DNA of 64,000 nt from Zanthoxylum bungeanum. Taxonomy: Eukaryota > Streptophyta > Magnoliopsida > Sapindales > Rutaceae. A program made the translations under genes and the position numbers. A model generated the notes under the pieces. That model made no database searches. It was not told where the DNA came from and was given only the letters and a program-made list of their open reading frames with translations. Of the stretch, positions 32,606-45,958 are shown one piece after another; the first letter of the stretch is position 1; each line of letters starts with the position of its first letter. The stretch is taken from NCBI GenBank assembly GCA_019454045.1, contig SKCR01038156.1:221599-285598 (forward strand), read 5' to 3'.

Positions 32606-34615
32606 TATTGGTTTCTATTAAGGTCCCAAGATCAATTATAAGCATGAATCAAGTGCGAATACACATCGAAGAAGTTGCGGAATACTCACATCGATCGGTT
32701 GAGTGACGCGGAGGCGACGAAACTGATTTTCTTCCTCCATTCACTGGTTCGGCAGTGGCAGTGATGTATTCATTGTTTTTGCTCGGTGTGGGTCCTTCGT
32801 CAAGCTCCAAACTTCGTCGAACGGTTCCCGGCTCATGGGTGCACTTCCCTATCACCTTCGCATGTCTCGTAAGTATGCTAACACTTGAGATTTTGCCACA
32901 AAATCCCACTCCAAGCTTCCCTATCTCAATGAAAAAACAGAACCAGTGAGGTATTTTTGCCCCATTGGGCGTGAAGAGAGGAGAGAAAGAGAGAAGAGAG
33001 AGTTGTGTTTGGTTTGTCAAATTTGTGTATTATATTCACACATTTGAATTTCAAATGCATTTCACTTGAATTTGGCTTTTAAAAGTCAAACCATTAAAGC
33101 CCCAACCACTCACATCACTCAATCCATCAAGTTGTCAAGTCACATCACTCAAAGTGACTTGTGATTTGACGCTTGATGCGACTAGCGATTTGACGCTTGA
33201 TTTGACGTGCCGCACTCAAATTCGAAATGCGAATGCGCTCGCAAATAATCTCAGGCTCGGGTTCACTAATTCCAAATTAACGAATTTTTCGTTGCGTCAT
33301 AATTAAATGATTACACCTAGTGAAATCAATATTCACGTCGCTAACGAATTAATTCTAAATTAATTTGTTCGCCCGAATTAAAATCTAATTTTAATTCCGC
33401 GTCGAAATCCAATTTCGTTTAATATATCAAATATATTAATTTATCGATTAATTCCAAATTAATCGTTATATCTCTTTAATTGATATTTTATCCTAGATAA
33501 AATATCTCCGTAATTAATCCTAGATTAATTTTCTCTCTCTTCTAATTAATCCCAGATTAATTTATAGTGCGAGTTATATGTCATCGATGAATCTTTGGGA
33601 AGCGACCCATGAGATCCCCAGATATGTTGGCAGTAAATTCAGTCGTCGGACTATCCGAACACGTAAGTACCTCGAACTACGTTTATACCGATTTACAAGA
33701 CAAGGTTGGCCTCTAGCAAAGCGCCATGCCTACCCAATTCTCCGGAAACATCATTACAGGAATAAATGATCTGTATCATGCGTAGTATACATAGTATTGC
33801 GTATTTTTGTCCAGTATCGGATGATCACGTGCTAGGCTTGGGACTGGAATTGTGTCTGCCCCGTACGAAGCACATGTTGGATGTCTGGTGACTAGTCTCT
33901 ATAGTCGGATAAACATGACCTAGTCATAATATCCCGATAGCTGCAGCATTTAAGAGAACCAGTCCCGTATCCTATGTGACCATCACCTCCATATGACTGG
34001 AGTAACACTTCCGTCTTGACATCACACCCAACACACTACGATTCTCAATATACCCAGCATTGGCGTACACAGAACCTATTAAAGCCCTGGACGACCTCAA
34101 CCAAAGTATATTGATAGTCGCAAGTATTAGCGGTGCAAGTCTCAGGTTAAGACCAAATACACCTACCCTCATTTCGGACTTCCATAGACACATAGTCATA
34201 CTACCAATAGAATTCCGAGGGGGTGTATCCAGAGCGAAGCTGTTTCCCATACCATCGGTAAAACACAACCTCCTATTACACTTGCATGAGTATCCTATAC
34301 CAAAATATATGAGAACTATGTCATTGTGCCCGCACAACGCGCACAAGTGTAATACTAGTCTTTTACGTATTTATCGATATCCAATCTCGATAATACTCTG
34401 ACTAGGGATATTTAATGATTTATCCTACGTGGACTGATATTGTCTCATATCGTTCTCCGTCTAGGAAGAAATCATATGGACCTCCTATCATTTATACATC
34501 TTGGTGATCTAATCACAAATGATAAGAGTGCAATCTCCTTTGTCACACAATTAATTTGTACAACAACACCATGATCTGTATAAATAGTGACGCTATGGGT
34601 CATAATTGTCCAACA
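32606..34615 (-). mobile_element. 3' LTR of Copia-A2
   Basis: Minus-strand start TGTTGGACAATTATGACCC at 34615, next to the polypurine tract. The triloop hairpin array is at about 33240-33560. Confidence 0.93.
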
Positions 34616-34628
34616 ATCTCCCACTTGG
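34616..34628 (-). promoter_or_regulatory. Polypurine tract of Copia-A2
   Basis: Minus strand GCCAAGTGGGAGAT directly before TGTTGG. Copia-A1 has CAAAGTGGGAGAT at the same place. Confidence 0.9.
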
Positions 34629-37000
34629 CCTATAGCCAGTCACTCGAGTGTCTTACACCCGAACTATGTACGGTTGGCTCAAACTGCTGAGAAATGCTTT
34701 CGTCAGCGGATTTGCATGATTATCGTCTGGTGCGATTTATTCGATCTTCACATCGCCACGATGTATGATCCGAACTAATCAGATGAATATCGAAGTATAT
34801 ATCTGGATCATTGATGAGACCATTAATTCTTTAGCCTGTGCTCAAACCTAGCTCAGCTGCTAACAAAATTATATCTAATCTAATTAGATTATTATTAACC
34901 CAGAAGGCTTCTATTGTCGCCTCAGCTCCAGCAAAAACCCGCATTTGTTGTTTATACGATAACAGTATCTTGCTTGGAAGATTTCCAGCTCACTGTACCG
35001 TTATTCAAACTATATAGTACCGTTTACGACTTATAGTCATTTTATCGGTTTAGGAAACTTGCTACAGTGATCCCAGTCACTTCAAGTTCTCATTCTCCAT
35101 AGACTAAGACAGCATCTTTAGATCTCTAAGATACTAACGGATGTTCTTAACATCAATCCAGTGACTATCACTTGGATTGGCCTGTTTGTGACTTCATGTG
35201 CTCAAAGCGTATGAGACACCAGGTAGCGTACATTTTTCAATGTAGTTTTCTCATAGTGTTTATCGAAAGCCAAGCTTTCACCGATAGTTTATTTTATGGG
35301 AATATCATTTCTAAGAAATGACGTATTATCATTATTTTATAGGACAACCACTGTCAGAGCGCTCCCACTAACCTCCTTATATATACAAGAATCATTTCGT
35401 TTTTGAATTAAATCATAAACTATTATGATTACATCAAAATGATAATTCCAAGAACCTATGCTTGCTTCAATCCAAACATGGATCGAATAACCCGCAAACC
35501 TTGTTTGCTAGTTTTGGTTACGACAAAACCGACAGGATGTTGTAAACATCCTCCGAAAGGTTTCCTTTTCAAGAAAGTTATTTTTCCGTTAAGCTGACAT
35601 ATTTCATAAATGAAACACGCAACTTTAGCAAGCATTATCGAAATGGATTTACCGTGGCAACAGGTAAAAGGTTGAATCGAAATCAACACAATGTTGATAA
35701 CGATACTTTTCCGCTAAAAGCCTAGCTTTATACGTTGGTATGTTGTCATCCATGTACGTCTTCCTTGAAGACTTATAAAGTACTAATAGGCACAATGCCT
35801 TGCGGTACATCAACTAGTATCCAAAATAAGTTGATATACATGGAATACATTTCGGATTCATGACACTTTGTCATAATTAGGGAGTCGATACCTTGTATCA
35901 CTTCCTCATACATAGTCAGTTGATATACCTCAAAAGATTGACATCTTTATGAGGTGAGATCAGAAACACATACCCCATGTTGTCTTCTGACTCTCTCCGA
36001 CTTGCGCGGTTCTTGTGTATACAAAGATTATTGGAATAGTTTCATCCTTGATGAACTATTTATGTTCCATTAAGATTCGGTGCCTTGAATAGTATTACTC
36101 TGATTTTCATCGGGTTTTACTATCCTCCCACTTACCACTGCATATCAGTATTCCTCTTAGGAAAACTGCATGGTGAGCAACAATCTAATTGTTCTCTTAT
36201 GAGTTGTATAAGTACTATACTTATGTATCGCTAGTCATAAGTGTGGATATATGATTCTTATTTAATGTGTCCTAGATATCAATGCCACAATTAAGTTTCA
36301 TCTGATCAAATCAGCTTGAGCTATTTGTTTTTCATTTTATATGTTTTAGATTTATTTATATTCAAAATATAAATGTTGTCATTCACATCTAATATTTTTA
36401 TCTCAATATCATCTTTATATAATAAAACACTTTAGTGTTCTAGGATATAAAGGTTCACCCGCAGTGGGTTAACCACTGATATAAAGATAATGTATTTAGT
36501 CAAACTAGTTACATTATAACAGTTTCCTAATTTAAGTACACACTCGAAGGTAGTTCCTAAACTTAGGTATCTATAGTTAAAACAACGACTTTCGTCCCGT
36601 TTTCAATTCGCAGATAAATCTCGATTGAAGTCAGTATCCTGTTCAAAACAGATTCTGAACATCAATATATATTTATGTACCACACTAAGTATCTAAAATC
36701 CAATTTTAATACTAGTAGTGAACATAATGTTGACAAACATATTTAAAGTCAAAGCCTTGATCGCTCTTCAATTCCTTCATGTCTGCTTTGTTCAAACGGC
36801 AGTCACGCTTCCGCGATCCCGTTTGCCATAATTTAGGCAGACATTTTGGGATATGTCCTTTATCTTCCCAGAAGATTATAATGATTTTGCATTTGCCCTT
36901 TTCAACACTCCAGAAGCCTTTGGCCAAGCCTCAGGTTTCTAGAATATCGAAGTAAGGTGCGCCTTGTGCTACTTGCCTAATTGCAAAGTTTGACTTTGTC
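34629..37000 (-). pseudogene. Copia-A2 gag-pol remnant
   Basis: On the minus strand fragments of a Copia polyprotein can be read. Near 36880 a Lys-rich text (VEKGKCKIIIIFW) and GHIPKCLPKLW stand where the Gag zinc knuckle should be, with its first cysteines lost. Near 35470-35680 is reverse transcriptase text ending IRSMFGLKQA, the counterpart of the usual IYGLKQA. Compared with A1, sequence between these (integrase and more) is much shortened. No frame is longer than about 80 codons. It cannot encode a working enzyme. Confidence 0.75.
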
Positions 37001-39717
37001 TCCTTGAGAATAGTCATTAACTCTCCAAGAGTTATTTATTCCAATATTAGTACTTCTAAAATTTAAGTATAGATTTATGAAGATCCTTCAATTTCGGTAT
37101 CGTACTTTAAGGATCTAATCTTTAGTTCTGATTCAGAAATTAAGGACTCTACTGTGACAAGCTAAATGGATTAAGTACTTAAGTTATCATCACATGAATC
37201 TTCCAAAGATTATGCTCTACTATTTGTTGTACTCCGGGCTTAGGCTTAATATGTTATTTTATCAAATAAAGTAACTTATTATTTTTCCAGGACCATCCTA
37301 AAATTATTTTCCCAATTTGAAAATTAAACCATTAAAATACATTTTCCCTAGGATTATGTTTTAAATGTCAATCTTTCAAGTTTATCTTGATTTTAATAGT
37401 CCAACTATTTAATCAACGATTAAGGTACTATTTATTATAAGGATTACAATAGTCCGACTATTTAATCAACTATAATTTAATAGATTAAAATCAATTATAT
37501 TGATTACTATAATCCAATTATAAAATCAACTATAAATGAATTGTTTGAATATAGTCCAACTATTTAATAAAAACAACAATGTAAATATTAGTCCAACTAA
37601 CATTTAATTTCTTTGACGAATGATATTTTAATTGAGCGCGTATGGCAAGTAATTAAACGAGTATTGCAAATTCAATTCTTGCCTCCCACTATTTTTCGGC
37701 GAGCCTCTAACCCTCTGTCGAGTACTCAAGAAACCGCGTTTGCTAGTGGGCTAGGATCCCGTTAAATATCACACAATCTTGACTTTGGCCAAAAAATTGT
37801 ATGATAATTAACTAGGTAGATCTCTAAGATCGATTGGATCCAATCCAATTCCTAGATCCGGTAGGGGGACATCCAAGTCCAAAACATATATCTTATATAT
37901 GCCAATACATCCAATGTATTACCTAACCCTTTTCCTCTGATCCCACTAAGCCTTGGCTTTGACATAACAAACTTAGTGATCCCAGTTAAGCGCGACCCAT
38001 TGACCATGGAAAGCTTCGTAATCAATGTCGATGGACAAGAAGTGGTCTTGACTTTGGCCAACAAACCACAACTTGGACAAGACACCAATATGGAACAAAG
38101 CCTTCATGATTCAAACACATCATCGACAGACAAAGGCCTTGACTTTGGCCAACAAACCAATGCCGTCTTAGATCTTGAGTAAGAATCACTCAATGGAAGG
38201 AAAAACGCTTAATATTTTGTGAGGGTTTTTCGAGTGCAAATTGGCAACCAATTTATTATCTTTGTTAAGGTCTCATCATCATACACCCTCAAACATGCAT
38301 TCTAAACACATAATAAAGCGCATATGAAAAATAATAATGATATGTGGATGGATACTTTACACATTGATCCTAGATCAAATCTCTCTCTTTCTCTCTCCCG
38401 CTAGCACATGTATTTATTTCTACCCGTTACACTACACTTCTAAAGAAACCTCATTTACATTGAGGGGAATAGGTGAGAAGAGAATACAAAGAAATATGAG
38501 GTAATAAGGCTGGACACGCAGGTCCAATTAATAAATCGAATTTATTACAATAATTTCTAAAATTGTCTCACCCATCTAATATCCATCCGATATACATTGT
38601 TCATGCATCGCAACCATGTATTCACACAAGCATGTTATCAATCAATCTAATCAAATTAATTAATCTGATAATTAGTGATCATCCAATGTTCAAACAACGA
38701 TTTGATTTTGCTCGAGTCAAACTCGTTTTTGCGAATAAGTACTCAAAGTACGAATTCTCGAATTAAATTAAATTGCATCATTAAATGCAATTTAATATGT
38801 ATTCAATTCTAATTAGCTATTTAATTCCAAATTAAATATTACACTTTATAATAAACCTTTTACGACTTAAATTCCAAATTTAATCGTTACGGGTATCAAA
38901 GCCCGATTAACGTCCAACGTCAATTTAATTAAAGTCCAATGGGCTTTTAATTAATTTCTTGAGGCGTGGACTTTTGGTCAACTCGGGTCAAACCGAATAA
39001 CAAAAATCCAATCTGGGAGTTACCCCATAAGCCTAGAAATCAATCTTGGCCCATTAGGCCCAATTAAACTTTAAAGGTCCATTAAGTCGCATTTGGGCTT
39101 TATGAAAGCGGTTTTGGGCCTAATTGGATCCAACCAATTTTGCCTAAACCCAACTTTGTACAACAAAGCCCAATAAGCCCATTTACAACATTAAAGCCCA
39201 AATCCAATTTTAAGGCCCAACATAATTAAACACAAAAATCCAATTTCACATTTAATTAATCTAAAGTGTATATCATGATTAATCACCCAAATTAATATTT
39301 CTAAAACATCAATATACATAATTAATCATGCTCATTTTCATCATCACATGTCCAACACATTTTGATTAAAATCAAACCCAATTTTACATGCTCAAAGTCT
39401 CGGCCAAAAGGGGATTTCATGTCCAATTTCGAATTAAATCCAATGAAATCCAAATTAACATTAAATCATCATTCCCAATTGTTTCCAACTCATCCAATGA
39501 ATCAAAAAACAAAAATCACCAAGACATTAGGGCTTCTATTACATTCGGCTAAGCCAAATTTTGGGCAAAAAATTGATCCAATCCAATTTCATGAAATTGA
39601 TCTAATCAAACTTCAATTCAACATGTATTAAGCATACTCAAACATCCAATTCATTTAAATCATGCTCAAATACAAATTACCCAAATTTTAAGCCCTAAAC
39701 TTTTTCATGCTCAAACT
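37001..39717 (-). mobile_element. Copia-A2 leader and upstream gag region
   Basis: AT-rich sequence rich in 3-nt-loop inverted repeats (loop CCA on the plus strand, TGG on the element's strand) and 'ggcccaa' words. It carries CTTGACTTTGGCCAA three times (37782, 38047, 38138) and one open frame on the strand opposite to the element (37976-38182). No Gag N-terminus is recognisable. Confidence 0.7.
37976..38182 (+). other. Antisense open frame shared by A2 and A1
   Basis: 68 codons from ATG to TAA on the strand opposite to the element: MIPVKRDPLTMESFVINVDG and then a Gln/Thr/Ser-rich part. The A1 copy has the same frame at 44541-44744 (minus). The frame is open in both copies for more than 60 codons despite about 20 base differences, but no family is recognised and expression is unproven. 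Confidence 0.4.
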
Positions 39718-39732
39718 TTGCTCTAGATGCCA
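39718..39732 (-). promoter_or_regulatory. Primer binding site of Copia-A2 (mutated)
   Basis: Minus strand TGGCATCTAGAGCA, one base from the LTR end, against TGGTATCAAGAGCATGG in A1. It differs at two positions. Confidence 0.8.
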
Positions 39733-39733
39733 T

Positions 39734-41746
39734 TGTTGGTTTCTATTAAGGTCCCAAAATCAATTATAAGCATGAATCAAGTGCGAATACACATCGAAGA
39801 AGTTTCGGAATACTCACATCGATCGGTTGAGCGACGCGGAGGTGACGAAACTGATTTTCTTCCTCCATTCACTGGTTCGGGAGTGGCAGTGACGTCTTCA
39901 CTATTTTGGCTCGGTTTGGGTCCTTCGTCAAGCTCCGAGCTTCGTCGAACGGTTCCCGGCTCATGGGTGGACTTCCCTATCACCTTCGCATGTCTCGTAA
40001 GTGTGCTAACACTTGAGATTTTGCCATAAAATCCCACTCCAAGCTTCCCTATCTCACGGAAAAAACAGAACCAGTGAGGTATTTTTTCCCCTTGGGCGTA
40101 AAGAGAGGAGAGAAAGGGAGAAGAGATAGTTGTGTTTGGTTTGCCAAAATTTGTGTATTATATACACACATTTGAATTTCAAATGCATTTCACTTGAATT
40201 TGGCTTTTAAAAGTCAAACCATTAAAGCCTCAACCACTCACATAACTCAATCCATCAAGTTGTCAAGTCACATCACTCAAAGTGACTTGTGATTTGACGT
40301 TTGATGCGACTAGTGATTTGACGCTTGATTTGACTTTCGTACCGCACTCAAATTCGAAATGCGAATGCGTTCGCAAACAATCCCGAGCTCGGGTTCGCTA
40401 ATTCCAATTTAATGAATTTTTCGTTGCGTCGTAATTAAATGATTACGCCTAGCGAAATCACTATTCACGTCGCTAGTGAATTAATTCTAAATTAATTCGT
40501 TCGCTCGAATTAAAATCTAATTTTGATTCCGCGTCAAAATAAAATTCGTTTAATATATCAAATATATTAATTTATCGATTAATTCCAAATTAATCGTTAT
40601 CTCTCTTTAATTGATATTTTATCCCAGATAAAATATCTCCGCAATAAATCCTAGATTAATTTTCTATCTCTTCTAATTAATCCCAGATTAATTTAGAGTG
40701 CGAGTTATACATCATCGGTGAATCTTTGGGAAGCAACCCATGAGATCCATGGATATGTTGGCAGTTAATTCGGTCGTCGGACTATCCGAACACGTAAGTA
40801 GCTCGTACTACGTTTATACCGATTTGTAAGACAAGGTTGGCCTCTAGCAAAGCGCCATGCCTACCCAATTCTCCGGAAACATCCTTACATGAATAAAGGA
40901 TCTGTATCAGGCGTAGTATACGTAGTATTGCGTATTTCTGTCTAGTATCGGATGATCACGTGCTAGGCCTGGGGCTGGAATTGTGTCTGCCCCGTACGAA
41001 GCACATGTCGGATGTCTGGTAACTAGTCTCTATAATCGGATAAACATGACCTAGTCATAATATCCCGATAGCTGCAGCATTTAAGAGAACCAGTCCCATA
41101 TCCTACGTGATCATCATCTCCATATGACTGGAGTGACACTTCCGTCTTGACATCACACCCAACACACTACGATTCTCAATATACCCAGCATTGGCGTACA
41201 CAGAACCTGTTAAAGCCCTGGACGGCCTCAACCAAAGTATATTGATTGTCGCAAGTATTAGCGGTGCAAGTCTTAGGTTAAGACCAAATACACCTACCCT
41301 CATTTCGGACTTCCATAGACACATAGTCATACTACCAATGGAATTCCGAGGGGGTCTATCCAGAGCGAAGCTATTTCTCATACCATCGGTAAAACACAAC
41401 CTCATATTACACTTGCATGAGTATCCTATACCCAAATATATGAGAAATATGCCGTTGTGCCCTCACAATGCGCACAAGTTTAATACTAGTCTTTTACGTA
41501 TTTATTTATGTCCAATCTCGATAATACTCTGACTAGGGATATTTAATGATTTATCCTACGTGGACTGATACTGTCTCATATCATTCTCCGTCCAGGAAGA
41601 AATCATATGGACCTCCTATCATTTATACATCTAGGTGATCTAATCACAAATGATAAGAGTGCAATCTCCTTTGTCACACAGTTAATTTGTACAACAACAC
41701 CATGATCTGTACAAATAGTGACGTTATGTGTCATAATTGTCCAACA
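39734..41746 (-). mobile_element. 5' LTR of Copia-A2
   Basis: Minus-strand LTR ending CCAACA at 39734, next to the primer site. The triloop array is at about 40370-40700. Open frames of 85-113 codons in this LTR recur in other A LTRs with changes and are not coding. Confidence 0.93.
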
Positions 41747-42983
41747 GTACCAGCCCCAGGCCTTGCATGTGATCATCTGATACTGGACAGAAATACGCAA
41801 TACTATGTCTACTACACCTGATATTGATCCTTATATTCCTGTAAGGATATTTCTTTAGAATTGGGTAGGCATGGTGCTTTGCTAGAAGCCAACCTTGTCT
41901 TGTAATTCTGTATAAACGTAGTACGAGGTACTTACTTGTTCGGATAGTCCGACGACCAAATTTACTGCCAACATATCCGGGGATCTCATGGGTCGCTTCC
42001 CAAAGATTCACTGATGACGTATGACTCGCACTTTTAATTAATTTGGGATTAATTGGATGGGAGAAAATTAATCTGGGATTAATTGCGGATATATTTTATC
42101 TGGGATAAAATATCATTTAAAGAGAGATAACGATCAATTTGGAATTAATCGATTAATTAATATATTTGATATATTAAACGAAATTGGATTTCGACGCGGA
42201 ATTAAAATTAGATTTTAATTCGGGCGAACGGATTAATTTAGAATTAATTCGTTAGCGATGTGAATAGTGAGTTCGCTAGGCGTAATCATTTAATTACGAC
42301 GCGACGGAAAATTTATTAATTTGGAATTAGCGAACCCGAGCCCGGGATTGTTTGCGAGCGCATTCGTATTTCGAATTCGAGTGCGGCACGCAAGTCAAAT
42401 CAAACGTCAAATCGCTAGACGCATCAAGCGTCAAATCACTTGTCACTTTGAGTGATGTGACTTGACAACTTGATGGATTGATGTGACTTGATGTGTGTGG
42501 TTGGATAAGCTTGTACCTTGTTTGACTTTTGAAATCAAATAAAGGTATATGTTAATTGATTTTATAAACCAATTTTATCAATTACACAAAACCAATTCTC
42601 TCTCTTTCTTCTTCACTCACTCTCTCACTCCATTTTCATTTTCTGGTTTGCTGGGCAGTACCGAAAATAATGGGAAGCAAAGTGTGATTTTGTTGTAAAA
42701 TCGAGAGTGCTAGCACATTCCGAGATCATGCGAAGGTGATAGGGAAGTCCACCAATGAGCCAGGAATCAAATGACAAAGCTTGGAGCTTGGATTCTTGTT
42801 GATTGAAGGCCGAAAACAGTGAGGAAATTAGCTCACTGCCGAATGCAGTCAAAGGCAGAAAATTGATTTTTGTTGCCTCCCGCGTCGCTCAATCGATCGA
42901 TGTGAGTATTCTGACTTCCTCGAATGTATTCACTTATGTTTCATGCTTGATTATTGATCCTGGGATGCTTAGAATCTCCAACA
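41747..42983 (+). mobile_element. 5' LTR of Copia-A1, second part
   Basis: Resumes with the GTACC duplication and 'agccccaggccttgc', matching 50147 onward, and ends CTCCAACA at 42983. It keeps about 125 bp (near 42640-42765) that the 3' LTR has lost near 51035. Confidence 0.93.
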
Positions 42984-42984
42984 A

Positions 42985-43001
42985 TGGTATCAAGAGCATG
43001 G
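42985..43001 (+). promoter_or_regulatory. Primer binding site of Copia-A1
   Basis: TGGTATCAAGAGCATGG one base after the LTR end; initiator-Met type. Confidence 0.92.
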
Positions 43002-45958
43002 TTAAAAGCAAGAAAAATGTTTAGGAATAAAATTTGGGTAAACTTGATTTTGAGCATGTATAATGAAATTGGATGAATTAGTATGCTTAAATGAGTTTTA
43101 ATTGATGATTGATTGGATCAATTTGATTAAAAATGATTTGGAACAAATTTGCCCAATTTTTTTGTGATGGCCGAATGTGGTGCCCTAAATGTTGTCTTGG
43201 AATTTTTGATTTCTGATCATTGGATGTGTTGGAAATCATTTGGGAATATGATTTAATGTCGATTGTGGAATTAATTGGATTGAAACTGAATCGGACGTTA
43301 AATCCCCAAATTGCCAAGAATGATATAGCATGAAAATGGGTTTGATTTTTGTTAAATTATGTTGGACATGTTTTAATCTTGATAAGCATGATTAATTAGG
43401 CTAATTGGTGTTTTAGAAATGTTAATTGGGTGATTAATTGTGTTACACACTTTAGTTAATTAAATTATGAAATTGGATTTTGTAATTTAATTGTATTGGG
43501 CCTAATTTTGGAAATTGGACTTGTAAAGTTGTTATTGGGCTAAATGGGCTTGGTAATACTAAGTTGGGTTTAGGCAAAATTGGTTGGATCTAATTGGGCC
43601 CAAAACCGCATCCATAAAGCCCAAATGCGACTTAATGGACCTTTAAAGTTTAATTGGGCATAATGGGCCAAAATTGATTTATGGGCTTATGGGGTAACTC
43701 CCGGATTGAATTTTGGTTATTCGGTTTGACCCGAGTTGACCAAAAGTCCACGCCTTAAGAAATTAATTAAAATCCCATTGGACTTTAATTAAATTAACGT
43801 TGGACGTTAAACGGGCTTTGAGACCCGTAACGATTAAATTTGGAATTTAAGTCGTAAAAGGTTTATTAATAAAGTGTGATATTTAATTTGGAATTAAATA
43901 GCGAATTAGAATTTAATGCATATTAAATTGGATTTAATGATGTAGTTTAATTTAATTCAAGAATTCGTACTTTGAGTACATATTCGCAAAACGAGTTTGA
44001 CTCGAGCAAAATCAAATCGTTGTTTGAACATTGGATGATCACTAAATATCAGATTAATTAATTGGATTAGATTGATTGATAATATGTTTGTGTGAATACA
44101 TGGTTGCGATGCATGAATAATGTATATCGGATGGATATTAGATGGGTGGGGCAATTTTAGAAATTGTTGTAATAAATTTGGAATTTATTAATTGGACTTG
44201 CGTGTCCAACCTTATTACCTCCTTATTCTTTGTATTCTCTTCTCACCTATTCCCCTCAATGTAAATGAGGTTTCTTTAGAAGTGTAGTGTAACTGGTAGA
44301 AATGATACTTGTGCTAGCGGGAGAGAGAAAGGGAGAGATTTGATCTAGGATCAATGTGTAAAGTATCCATCCGTATATCATTATTATTTTATTATACGCG
44401 CTTTATTATGTGTTTAGAATGCATGTTTAAGGGTGTATAATGATGAGACCTTAACAAAGATAATAAATTGGTTGCCAATTTGCACTCGAAAAACCTTCGC
44501 TCAATATTAAGTGTTTTTCCTTCCATTGAGTGATTCTCACTCAAGATCCGAGACTGGCATTGGCTTGTTGGCCAAAGTCAAGGTCTTTGTCCGTCGAGGA
44601 TGTGTTTGAATCACGAGAGCTTTGTTCCAAATTGGTGTCTTGTCCAAGTTGTGGTTTGTTGGCAAAATTCAAGACCACTTTTTGTCCATCGACATTGATT
44701 ACGAAGCTTTCCATGGTCAATGGGTCGCGCTTAACTGGGATCACTAAGTTTGTTGTGCCAAAGCCAAGGCTTAGTTGATTTAGAGGAAAAATTTTAGGTA
44801 ATACATTGGATGTATTGGCATATATAAGATATATGTTTCGGACTTGGATGTCCCTTTACCGGATCTAGGAATTGGATTGGATCCAATCGATCTTAGAGAT
44901 CTACCTAGTTAATTATCATACAATTTTTTGGCCAAAGTCAAGATTGTGTGATATTTAACGGGATCCTAGCCCACTAGCAAACGCGGTTTCTTGAGTACTC
45001 GACAGAGGGTTAGAGGCTCGCCGAAAAATAGTGGGAGGCAAGAATTGAATTTGCAATACTCGTTTAATTACTTGCCATACGCGCTCAATTAAAATATCAT
45101 TCGTCAAAGAAATTAAATGTTAGTTGGACTAATATTTACATTGTTGTTTTTATTAAATAGTTGGACTATATTCAAACAATTCATTTATAGTTGATTTTAT
45201 AATTGGATTATAGTAATCAATATAATTGATTTTAATCTATTAAATTATAGTTGATTAAATAGTCGGACTATTGTAATCCTTATAATAAATAGTACCTTAA
45301 TCGTTGATTAAATAGTTGGACTATTAAAATCAAGATAAACTTGAAAGATTGACATTTAAAACATAATCCTAGGAAAAATTTTAGGTAATACATTGGATGT
45401 ATTGGCATATATAAGATATATGTTTCGGACTTGGATGTCCCTTTACCGGATCTAGGAATTGGATTGGATCCAATCGATCTTAGAGATCTACCTAGTTAAT
45501 TATAATAAAATTTGTTGGCCAAAGTCAAGATTGTGTGATATTTAACGGGATCGTAGCCCACTAGGAAACACGGTTTCCCGAGTACTCGACAGAGGGTTAG
45601 AGGCTCGCCGAAAAATAGTGGGAGGCAAGAATTGAATTTGCAATATTCGTTTAATTACTTGCCATACGCGCTCAATCAAATATCATTCGTCATATAAATT
45701 AAATGTTAGTTGGACTAATATTTAAATTTTTGTTTTAATAAATAGTTGGACTATATTCAAACTATTCATTTATAGTTGATTTTATAATTGGATTATAGTA
45801 ATCAATATAATTGATTTTAATCTATTAAATTATAGTTGATTATATAATTTGACTTTAGTAATCATTATAATAAATAGTACCGAAATCTTTGATTAAATAG
45901 TTGGACTAATAAAATCAAGATAAAAATGAAAGATTGACATTTAAAACATAATCCTAGG
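43002..45958 (+). mobile_element. Copia-A1 leader and upstream gag region
   Basis: About 3 kb without readable protein, filled with perfect inverted repeats around TGG. Examples with their arms: ATTGAT (43108), TTAACGT (43794), TTAAATT (43834), TATTTAATT (43880), ATTAAAT (43922), TAATAAATT (44170), AATACAT (44800), TATAAT (45198), AATAGT (45258, loop CGG; 45311). It also has a 587-bp duplication. Confidence 0.8.
44785..45958 (+). repeat. 587-bp tandem duplication in Copia-A1
   Basis: The text beginning 'gaaaaattttaggtaatac' and running through 'ggatctaggaattggattgg' to 'aacataatcctagg' occurs twice with a step of 587 bp. Copia-A2 has a single copy (37330-37930). The copies already differ at several bases, including deletions. 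Confidence 0.9.

Larger units (their letters stand above)
32606..41746 (-). mobile_element. Copia-A2, nested in the A1 5' LTR
   Basis: A 9141-bp minus-strand element of the same family as its host. LTRs lie at 32606-34615 (3') and 39734-41746 (5'), with a perfect target duplication GTACC at 32601-32605 and 41747-41751. By eye the first ~190 bp of the two LTRs differ at about a dozen places, so the insertion is not recent. The left terminus reads TATTGG where TGTTGG is expected. Confidence 0.95.

Noticed and set aside
31831..42983. Reading the pieces 31831-32605 and 41747-42983 as two solo LTR fragments
   Set aside because: They join without gap or overlap once the GTACC duplication is counted once, and together make one complete LTR with primer site, matching 49376-51258.
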